From: Alphaproteobacteria bacterium | GTDB taxonomy: Bacteria; Pseudomonadota; Alphaproteobacteria; RF32; CAG-239 | Reading direction: 5' to 3' | Assembly (NCBI GenBank): GCA_017479785.1 | Contig: JAFVBT010000101.1 | Coordinates: 1 to 12,842 of the forward strand | Length of the DNA: 12,842 nt | Part shown: in pieces, positions 6,847 to 12,842 of the stretch | How positions within the stretch are numbered: position 1 is the stretch's first letter | Layout: each line of letters opens with the position of its first letter | The notes under the pieces: generated by a model | The model's input: only the letters and a program-made list of their open reading frames with translations | Told to the model about the DNA's origin: nothing | Database searches by the model: none | Translations under genes and position numbers: made by a program

Positions 6847-9800
6847 ATGCTAAAACTCAGTCGTACCGGAATCGGTCTTTTAACAGCTCAATATCGCAGT
6901 ATATTAAAAAAATGCTTTATCTTGAACATGGTCGCGGCAGGCGCAATGCTTTATGCTGGTTCTGCAAAAGCGGAAAATTATGATTTTGATATCAATAAGG
7001 TTACAAATACATCTGAAACGAGTATGCAATCGAACTTATCCAAAATGGGTACGGAAATCGGACATCTTGAAGATGAACCTGATCGGTATCTCGGAATTTT
7101 AGTGTATAACGGATCAGATACGCTAACGAAAACCATAGTTTCAAAAGATGGTTTGCCTTCGGGAACGTATGGTGAAGGTACGCAGGCTTGGGTCGTAAAT
7201 AACGGATTGCTCGGCGTGGGTTATGAGTACGATACAGTTTCCGGAAAATTAGTGGCTAAAGATGAAGGAACGCTGATTTCCAATAAGCATAACGCCGGTG
7301 CTAGAGACACATCGTTAGCCGGCGGTGTGTTCTTAAACCACAGCGAACAAGGCTCTGATCAAGCAAGTGCTTTAATGCTTGTGCATAATGCTGAATTTAC
7401 AAATAATAGCGCTTCTTATTTCGGCTCGTTTTTGGATGAAACAGCCGGTGGTGCAATAGAAAATATTGCAAATTACAGGAATCATCTTTCGGGACTTGAT
7501 AATTTGCTGAGCGCCAGCGGTATTGATTCTGTAAACAATAATATTGAAGCAAGCACCTTTGATAACAACTTTGTTATGAATTTCTATCGTGCGAGAGGCG
7601 GTGCTGTATATAATAACTCTGAGTATGCGATTACAACAACGGGTAGCGAGCTGATACGCGGTATAATAAATTCGTCTGCCAATATTTACCGCAATAATCA
7701 TGCCGGTAACACTGAGGATTTTACTGCAGATGAAACGGTCAGAAAATATATTCTCGGCACTGAAGGAAATATCCCGCAAAGCCAAATCACAACGTGGAAA
7801 AACAGTAATTTGTACGCTTCGGGTGAACGCGTAGACGGTATGACGGATTTTGCACAAGGCGGTGCAATTTTTAATAATGATACGTATACTTCCGACGGAG
7901 ACGGTTACTTCGGTAACTTTGCCCAAGGCAAGTACGCTGAAGGTGGTGCAGTGTATAATGGTGCTCCATATACCGATCTCGGAATAACGGTTACGCCGAC
8001 ATTCACTGTTGAAAATGGTGCAGTGTATGCCAATAACTTTGTTGTATCTTATGAGGCACAAGATCATGTGGTTGAAGAAGATGATGGTCCATATGTCGGC
8101 GGTCACGCTCTGGGCGGTGCCGTATATAACGCCGGTGATTACATAATGTTAAATGATGGCGGTGAGAGAGAATTTTCAACGAACCATGCCGCAGCAACGG
8201 ACACGGCAATGGGTGGTGCCGCATATAACAGCGGTAATATGGAAATTTATGGTTCGGCATTTTCCGGTAACTATGCCGGAATGACTGACAGTGCAACAAA
8301 CACAAGTATTGCCGCCGGCGGCGCAGTCGCAAGCCAAATGAGCGATGGCAATCTGGCATTGAATATACATGATAGCACATTCAGTGAAAATCATGTAGAT
8401 TCTTTCAACTTGGGTTATGGCGGTGCGTTATACAACAATAATGCTTCTGCTTTAACAACTGTAACAGATACGAATTTTACCGAAAACTATATTAATGTAA
8501 ATGAATCAAAAGGCGGCAATATTACGGCTTTTGGTGGTGCTATCTACAATAATAACGATAGTATCGGCAGTGTTTCTCGTCTTGCAATTAAGGCGGAAAG
8601 TGCCGATGTTGATATCAGCAATAACTCAATTAAAGTATCTACAGCCACAACCGATGCAACAAGATATTATTACGGCGGTGCTGTTTACAACGGTATAAAT
8701 GGCCAGCTTGCCATTTCAAGCTCTGCCGGTCGGAAGGTGTCTGTTAACAATAACAATAAAGATGGCAATGGAAATGTAGGTGTTGTTTCAAGAGGTGGTG
8801 CTATTTATAATGCGGCAAACGGAATATATTCACCGACAGCTGTTGATACGGCATATTTTCTGATTGACGGTAACGGCGGTAATATTGAAATTAAAGGCAC
8901 TATTGCAACAGATGCCGGCGGTGCATTATATAATGAAGGAAAAGCAGAAATTGTTGCTTCTAATGGTTCCGAAATATCTATAGAAAATAACCAAGCCGCT
9001 ACCGGCGGTGCAATTTATAACAGTGTCGGAAGTACTGTTGTAACGGATATGAGTAATGGAACTGTTAATTATAACGAAAATATTGCTACAGAAAACGGTG
9101 GTGCCTTATATAATGAAGGAACGTTTAATGTTGAAGGTTCCGGCAATGGATCTTTGCAATTTACCGAAAACACAGCAAAAGAAGGCGGTGCAATTTACAA
9201 TAATGTAAATTCTGTTGTAGATATCTCATTGGAAGGTAATGCAGGAGCAACCTTCAGTGCCAACGAAGCCATAAACGGTTCCGGCGGTGCTGTTTATAAC
9301 AAAAGCAATAATTTCGGATTAGGCTTTGAGAATGGTGTGGTTGCTTTCAGTGAAAACACTGCGACGGAAAACGGTGGCGCCGTATATAATGAAGGAACGT
9401 TTAATGTTGATGGTTCCGGCAATGGAGCTTTGCAATTTACCGAAAATACGGCAAAAGAAGGTGGTGCAATTTACAATAATGTAAATTCTGTTGTAGATAT
9501 CTCATTGGAAGGTAGTGCAGGAGCAACCTTCAGTGCCAACAAAGCCACAAACGGTTCCGGCGGGGCTGTCCACAACAGCGAAAGCGTTTTCGGATTAGGC
9601 TTTAAGAATGGTGTTGCTGACTTCAGTGATAATACAGCTTCTGAGTTCGGAGGTGTTGTTTATAACAACGGTGCCGAGTTCGTCATTGGAAATGATAACG
9701 GTAGCGGTAGTTTGGAATTTTCCAACAATAGTGCCGGAAAAGGCGGCGCAATATATAATGGCAACGATGGTAATGTTGAAGCAGATATCAGTGGTGATGC

Positions 9801-11742
9801 CACAATTTTGTTTGACGGCAATGTATCGTCTGAGGGCGAAGGCGGCGCTATTTACAATGATGAGGATTCCAGTGTTGATGTAACATTGTCTGATACGGCA
9901 AAATTGGTATTTAATACCACAAGTGACGATGTATATAACTTGGGAACAGTGACAATTACGGGTGATTCCGCGGCTCCTCAGACATTGGAAATTGACGGCA
10001 TGGAAATGTCAACAATTGATCCGGCAGCCACACAAGTTGTTTTGAACTCAACGTTTGCCGGCACCGGTCAATATAATATTTCCAATACACAGCTGAATTT
10101 GGGCTCAACCGGATATATTGATGAAGAACCGGAAATGGTTATGACAAACAACGTTGTCAATATGGCAGAAGGTTCACATATTTATCTTACATCTGATGAT
10201 ACGCTGACAAACAACAACTTTGATCTTGCGTCTGATTCCGTTCTCAGATATACGGACACGGTAACAGACGACACAGATTTCTATTTGGCCAACACTGTTT
10301 ACAATGCCGGTAGGGTAGAGTATTACGCATCAGCCGATGATACGGATATCCGTATTGCGCAGGCTGCCGTTAACTCCGGTGTTATCAGTGCGGCCGATGG
10401 TGTTTTAACCAATGTTCATATTGATACATTACAAAGTCTTGAAGGTAACGAAATTGTAATTAACTTGGACAACGACAATCTTCAGGCCGATGTTGTGACA
10501 ATTGATCATCGTATTTATAATACAACGGAAACACCGACAAAGATCACGTTTGTAGATATGGAAAACGAAGATATAAATGAAGTTCAATTAGAAGTTGACG
10601 AGAGAATTTATTTTGCTCAAACACAAGTTGAACAAAATCTGTCTGAATATGGTTTCAGTGTTAATGCAGAAAATAGCGATTATGAAATCAAAATCGGTTA
10701 CGAGGAAAATGATGATGTCTATGATTGGTATCTGTACAGATATGATGAGCCTGTACCACCTGAACCAGATTATTTAGAACCGGAAGACTTGGCATATATA
10801 GATTTGCCGCGTTCTGCCGTTGAACAAACCCGAGGCATTGTGTTTGATATCACACGCACAACAAATCGCGGAATGTGCAGATGCTATGCCGATAATTGCA
10901 ACAACAGATTCTGCCGTCAGGAAGCATCTCCGGCAAAATACAGATTGTGGGCAAGACCGACATATCGTAAAGGAACATTTGATAAACCGCTGGAAACAGA
11001 CTTTACATTAAAAGGCATTGAATTCGGTTTGGATTATCAACCGACGAACAGCGCATTAATCGGTGTATTCGGTTCTTATCGTGACGGTAAGTATGAAAAT
11101 GACGGCGGTAAGGTCGGCAAGAAGTTTTATGCACCGAAGGGCGGCAGCGAACTTGAAATAAAGAGTTATCTTGCCGGATTGTATTTCCGTAAATACTTTG
11201 GTGATTTCTATTTCTTGGGTGCCGGTTATTTAGGTAAGCAAGATGTAGATATGAAAACAAAGAAAACGGGCGTTAAAGGTTCTACAGACGGTGTTAACGT
11301 AGGTGCACAGGCTGAGTTGGGGTACGATATCAGAACGTCAAATCGTTCGGTTTTGACACCATCCTTGCGCGCAACGTATGATTACATCAAGTTTGATGAC
11401 TTAACGGATAACAAAGGCAAAAAAGCCGAATTTAGCACAATTAATGACTTTGAATTGGAAGCTGCATTGAAGTTTGAATATCAATTCAACAACGAAAATC
11501 AATTGCCGACAACGGGTTATATTAAACCATCTGTTATCCAAACAATTGAAAGCGGCGGTAAAGTTACCATTAATGACGAAGAATATGACGATGCTCTTAA
11601 AAATGAAACTTTAGGACGCATTGAGATTGGTGCGGATGCCGAATTGATTGAGAACTTCTCGGTCGGCGCATTCGGTAACTATACATTCGGTTCAAACTAC
11701 AAAGCTTGGGGCGTTGGCGGAAATGTCCGCTATGTATGGTAG
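6847..11742 (+). CDS. Pmp-like autotransporter with GGA(I/V/L)YN repeats and C-terminal beta-barrel
   Basis: This 1631-residue protein is probably displayed on the cell surface by type V secretion and may act in adhesion. An unusually long signal peptide (about 42 residues, basic KKC at 21-23, hydrophobic core, SAKA cleavage site) leads into the passenger. About twenty GGA(I/V/L)(Y/F)N motifs run from about residue 200 to 1015. Many follow an FxxN motif (FTEN, FSEN, FSNN), the pairing that defines chlamydial Pmp repeats and predicts a right-handed beta-helix. A repeat-poor acidic region follows (about 1030-1295), then a Pro/Glu/Asp hinge (1300-1312), a helical linker (about 1320-1338), and a cluster of four cysteines (1344, 1346, 1351, 1356). 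The beta-barrel of about 265 residues starts at RLWARPTYRKG and ends in VRYVW with a terminal aromatic residue. The passenger has no cysteine and I see no catalytic triad, so adhesin fits better than protease. Confidence 0.9.
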   Translation: MLKLSRTGIGLLTAQYRSILKKCFILNMVAAGAMLYAGSAKAENYDFDINKVTNTSETSMQSNLSKMGTEIGHLEDEPDRYLGILVYNGSDTLTKTIVSKDGLPSGTYGEGTQAWVVNNGLLGVGYEYDTVSGKLVAKDEGTLISNKHNAGARDTSLAGGVFLNHSEQGSDQASALMLVHNAEFTNNSASYFGSFLDETAGGAIENIANYRNHLSGLDNLLSASGIDSVNNNIEASTFDNNFVMNFYRARGGAVYNNSEYAITTTGSELIRGIINSSANIYRNNHAGNTEDFTADETVRKYILGTEGNIPQSQITTWKNSNLYASGERVDGMTDFAQGGAIFNNDTYTSDGDGYFGNFAQGKYAEGGAVYNGAPYTDLGITVTPTFTVENGAVYANNFVVSYEAQDHVVEEDDGPYVGGHALGGAVYNAGDYIMLNDGGEREFSTNHAAATDTAMGGAAYNSGNMEIYGSAFSGNYAGMTDSATNTSIAAGGAVASQMSDGNLALNIHDSTFSENHVDSFNLGYGGALYNNNASALTTVTDTNFTENYINVNESKGGNITAFGGAIYNNNDSIGSVSRLAIKAESADVDISNNSIKVSTATTDATRYYYGGAVYNGINGQLAISSSAGRKVSVNNNNKDGNGNVGVVSRGGAIYNAANGIYSPTAVDTAYFLIDGNGGNIEIKGTIATDAGGALYNEGKAEIVASNGSEISIENNQAATGGAIYNSVGSTVVTDMSNGTVNYNENIATENGGALYNEGTFNVEGSGNGSLQFTENTAKEGGAIYNNVNSVVDISLEGNAGATFSANEAINGSGGAVYNKSNNFGLGFENGVVAFSENTATENGGAVYNEGTFNVDGSGNGALQFTENTAKEGGAIYNNVNSVVDISLEGSAGATFSANKATNGSGGAVHNSESVFGLGFKNGVADFSDNTASEFGGVVYNNGAEFVIGNDNGSGSLEFSNNSAGKGGAIYNGNDGNVEADISGDATILFDGNVSSEGEGGAIYNDEDSSVDVTLSDTAKLVFNTTSDDVYNLGTVTITGDSAAPQTLEIDGMEMSTIDPAATQVVLNSTFAGTGQYNISNTQLNLGSTGYIDEEPEMVMTNNVVNMAEGSHIYLTSDDTLTNNNFDLASDSVLRYTDTVTDDTDFYLANTVYNAGRVEYYASADDTDIRIAQAAVNSGVISAADGVLTNVHIDTLQSLEGNEIVINLDNDNLQADVVTIDHRIYNTTETPTKITFVDMENEDINEVQLEVDERIYFAQTQVEQNLSEYGFSVNAENSDYEIKIGYEENDDVYDWYLYRYDEPVPPEPDYLEPEDLAYIDLPRSAVEQTRGIVFDITRTTNRGMCRCYADNCNNRFCRQEASPAKYRLWARPTYRKGTFDKPLETDFTLKGIEFGLDYQPTNSALIGVFGSYRDGKYENDGGKVGKKFYAPKGGSELEIKSYLAGLYFRKYFGDFYFLGAGYLGKQDVDMKTKKTGVKGSTDGVNVGAQAELGYDIRTSNRSVLTPSLRATYDYIKFDDLTDNKGKKAEFSTINDFELEAALKFEYQFNNENQLPTTGYIKPSVIQTIESGGKVTINDEEYDDALKNETLGRIEIGADAELIENFSVGAFGNYTFGSNYKAWGVGGNVRYVW
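9076..9627 (+). repeat. 276-bp in-frame tandem duplication within the autotransporter passenger
   Basis: Two adjacent 276-bp units (9076-9351 and 9352-9627) each encode 92 residues (744-835 and 836-927). By hand alignment they match at 77 of 92 residues. They share a 52-base identical block (9187-9238 and 9463-9514). Each unit carries three GGA-type repeat motifs, so the duplication lengthens the beta-helix by whole turns without breaking the frame. Most differences fall towards the end of the unit, suggesting divergence or partial gene conversion after the duplication. Confidence 0.93.
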
Positions 11743-11764
11743 TTTGCTTTAACTGTCAATAAGG

Positions 11765-11790
11765 AACTCCGCTTCGGCGGAGTTTTCTTT
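11765..11790 (+). terminator. Rho-independent terminator of the autotransporter gene
   Basis: An 8-bp perfect stem (AACTCCGC at 11765-11772, GCGGAGTT at 11777-11784) closes a stable TTCG tetraloop. It is followed by TTCTTT and lies 22 bases after the autotransporter stop codon. This ends the autotransporter transcript before the next gene. Confidence 0.93.
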
Positions 11791-11893
11791 ATTTGCGTAT
11801 TTAATAAGATTTTTCATTTGAATATATTTATATATTGTTTATTTCTTATTTTAAATATTGACACCGGAACGATTTTATGATTCGATGGAATTG

Positions 11894-11978
11894 TTAATAT
11901 GAGTGTGTATTCATTCGCGTGAAATTATAATAAAAAATGATGCATTTATCAGAGGCGAAACAATCACACTCATATTAA
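11894..11978. repeat. 14-bp perfect inverted repeat upstream of the Tlde1-like gene
   Basis: TTAATATGAGTGTG at 11894-11907 is the exact reverse complement of CACACTCATATTAA at 11965-11978, with 57 bases between the arms. After a one-base offset a further ten bases inside the arms match imperfectly (ATTCATTCGC against ATTGTTTCGC, 8 of 10). The arms could be paired binding sites for a regulator, or the ends of a long hairpin. There is no run of T after either arm, so it is not a terminator. Confidence 0.85.
11926..11931 (+). promoter_or_regulatory. Perfect -10 hexamer (TATAAT) between the inverted-repeat arms
   Basis: TATAAT lies about 120 bases before the Tlde1-like ATG and is the best -10 match in this gap. 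The -35 position at 17 bases spacing (11903-11908) falls on the inner end of the left inverted-repeat arm and does not resemble TTGACA. Transcription from here would be weak or would need an activator bound at the arm. Confidence 0.4.
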
Positions 11979-12053
11979 TAAAAAGAATTAACTTATTTGA
12001 GTGAGGTTATAAATGTTTAAATTAATTATATTCAAAATGAAAGGGAACATACA

Positions 12054-12842
12054 ATGTATGAAAAATATAAATCGCCGTTTGGGTACCAAGTTGGTGACAA
12101 CGGCATAGACAGCTATGGGGTAGACCATAGAAATTTTAGTTTGCGAGATGAGATAGAGTATCAAACGGCACGTGACAATCGCGAAAGCCAAATGATGCAG
12201 ATGTATAATCAACAGGGGATAACGGACAATTATCCTCAGTATACAACAAACTTTTGGGGTGATACCGGTAATAATTATGGGTTTGGAAGCTCAAACATCA
12301 GTTCGGCAATCACTGCTCATCCGGCAATGAACACAACACCCGTGCTGATAACGCAGACACCATCAGTAAAAAACAATGACCCGAATTGCTATGTAGAATT
12401 CAATGGTCAAGATGTTGATTTGTATAAATATGGGCAGGACGATGGTACCAGGTTACAGAATGGTCAATTACAAGATAACTTGAATGGCCAATCTGGTGGA
12501 GATGATTATCAGAGTAGAATACACCAAGATGTTCCTAACAAAGGACCTATTCCGGAAGGCACTTACTATGCAGACCAAGACCAGAGGCAGAGCTTGACTC
12601 CCAAAAATATTGCTTTAAAACTAGGCGAAAAATTAGGATTTAATATAAATCAGAAAAGCGGCTGGAGTGGAAATCCAATATCTTGGGGTACTAGTCGTGT
12701 TTGGTTACGTCCGGACGATAATACCAATACCTATGGTCGTTCCGGATTTTCAATTCATGGCGGTTTAACTAAAGGTTCTGCCGGATGTATTGATATTCCG
12801 TGGCAAACCGGAAAATTGAACAAATATCTGGATGATTGTCAA
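12054..12842 (+). CDS. Tlde1/DUF2778-type L,D-transpeptidase-like protein, 3' end outside window
   Basis: This open frame runs from ATG 12054 to the right edge (263 codons, no stop), with AAGGGAA as ribosome-binding site. The first 110 residues are polar and rich in Asn, Gln, Tyr and Gly, with no signal peptide and no hydrophobic helix. From about residue 113 the sequence reads as a Tlde1/DUF2778 domain: YVEFNGQDVDLYKYG, then GPIPEGTYYAD (164-174), WGTSRVWLRP (211-220), and TYGRSGFSIHGGLTKGSAGC. His235, Ser242 and Cys245 form H-x6-S-x-G-C, the catalytic signature of this L,D-transpeptidase-like fold. Known Tlde1 proteins are type VI effectors that act on the tetrapeptide stems of target-cell peptidoglycan; other DUF2778 proteins are uncharacterised. 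The missing signal peptide fits an effector exported by a dedicated system, but no secretion gene is in view. An in-house peptidoglycan enzyme or a phage-derived enzyme remain alternatives. Confidence 0.8.
   Translation, partial: MYEKYKSPFGYQVGDNGIDSYGVDHRNFSLRDEIEYQTARDNRESQMMQMYNQQGITDNYPQYTTNFWGDTGNNYGFGSSNISSAITAHPAMNTTPVLITQTPSVKNNDPNCYVEFNGQDVDLYKYGQDDGTRLQNGQLQDNLNGQSGGDDYQSRIHQDVPNKGPIPEGTYYADQDQRQSLTPKNIALKLGEKLGFNINQKSGWSGNPISWGTSRVWLRPDDNTNTYGRSGFSIHGGLTKGSAGCIDIPWQTGKLNKYLDDCQ

Larger units (their letters stand above)
11785..12053 (+). other. Non-coding stretch between the autotransporter terminator and the Tlde1-like gene
   Basis: About 270 bases, strongly AT-rich, with no gene I can support. 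It holds a TTGACA at 11858-11863 that lacks a good -10 partner at 17 bases. It also contains the inverted repeat with an internal TATAAT described separately, and a short ATG-led reading frame of 31 codons at 12013-12108 that overlaps the start of the next gene. The AAGGGAA at 12041-12047 is a good ribosome-binding site for the ATG at 12054. Confidence 0.6.

Noticed and set aside
7372..8106. Long minus-strand open frame (244 codons) inside the autotransporter gene
   Set aside because: It is antisense to a repetitive coding region whose Gly/Asn-rich codons suppress antisense stops. The translation has no domain character.
9076..9627. CRISPR-like or satellite repeat array
   Set aside because: There are only two long units, in frame and protein-coding, with no spacers. 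They are an internal gene duplication.
566..11742. Frequent GCCGG/TGCCGG words as possible DNA uptake sequences
   Set aside because: They occur mostly in coding sequence where Ala-Gly or Cys/Pro-Gly codons explain them, with no fixed longer word or intergenic pairing.
11894..11978. Insertion sequence or MITE ends
   Set aside because: The arms are short and the element would be 85 bases. I see no flanking target-site duplication and no transposase fragment.
11988..12212. Minus-strand open frame of 74 codons at the start of the Tlde1-like gene
   Set aside because: It overlaps the convincing plus-strand gene and its ribosome-binding site, and shows no protein features of its own.
1..12842. tRNA, rRNA, riboswitch or prophage integrase in the window
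   Set aside because: I looked for these in the gaps on both strands and found no cloverleaf, conserved rRNA core, recognisable aptamer or integrase motif.

Overview
The window looks like chromosomal DNA of a low-to-moderate-GC Gram-negative bacterium, most likely an uncultured or host-associated alphaproteobacterium. The envelope genes (a 16-strand-type porin, a large autotransporter, a periplasmic DsbA/ScsC-like protein) require an outer membrane. The OmpR-type regulator has an 'ETHIYRLRQK' recognition segment of the kind I associate with alphaproteobacterial regulators. The taxonomic guess is inference from gene style, not from a marker gene.

Layout. Positions 1-376 (minus) are the 5' part of the glycolytic enzyme gpmI. 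A divergent AT-rich gap follows. Next is a plus-strand, tightly packed set of three genes: a porin (566-1684), an orphan OmpR/PhoB-type regulator with a shortened receiver (1693-2304), and a six-helix inner-membrane protein of unknown function (2297-3046). It converges, with one base between the stop codons, on a family 2 glycosyltransferase (3048-4001, minus). A strong hairpin terminator (4090-4122) separates that gene from a membrane-anchored DsbA/ScsC-like thiol oxidoreductase (4139-4852, minus). Divergent from it is a two-gene phosphate uptake operon: a DUF47/PhoU-like accessory protein and a PiT transporter, overlapping by one base.

The right-hand 6 kb is the accessory-looking part. A 1631-residue autotransporter (6847-11742) carries about twenty chlamydial Pmp-type GGA(I/V/L)YN repeats, a recent 276-bp in-frame tandem duplication, a four-cysteine cluster that holds every cysteine of the mature protein, and a C-terminal beta-barrel. 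It ends at a clear terminator. A 270-bp non-coding stretch follows, with a 14-bp perfect inverted repeat framing a perfect TATAAT. Then comes an open-ended gene (12054 to the window edge) whose protein lacks a signal peptide and carries an L,D-transpeptidase-like Tlde1/DUF2778 domain with the H-x6-S-x-G-C catalytic motif. This last gene runs off the window edge and is the best candidate for an interbacterial toxin.

As a whole the window is dominated by cell-envelope functions: solute entry (porin, PiT), envelope protein folding (DsbA-like), surface glycan synthesis (GT2), surface display (autotransporter) and peptidoglycan modification or attack (Tlde1-like). Three automatic start positions (2288, 4858, 4970) are TTG codons. 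In each case I prefer a downstream ATG, on ribosome-binding-site or gene-overlap grounds.
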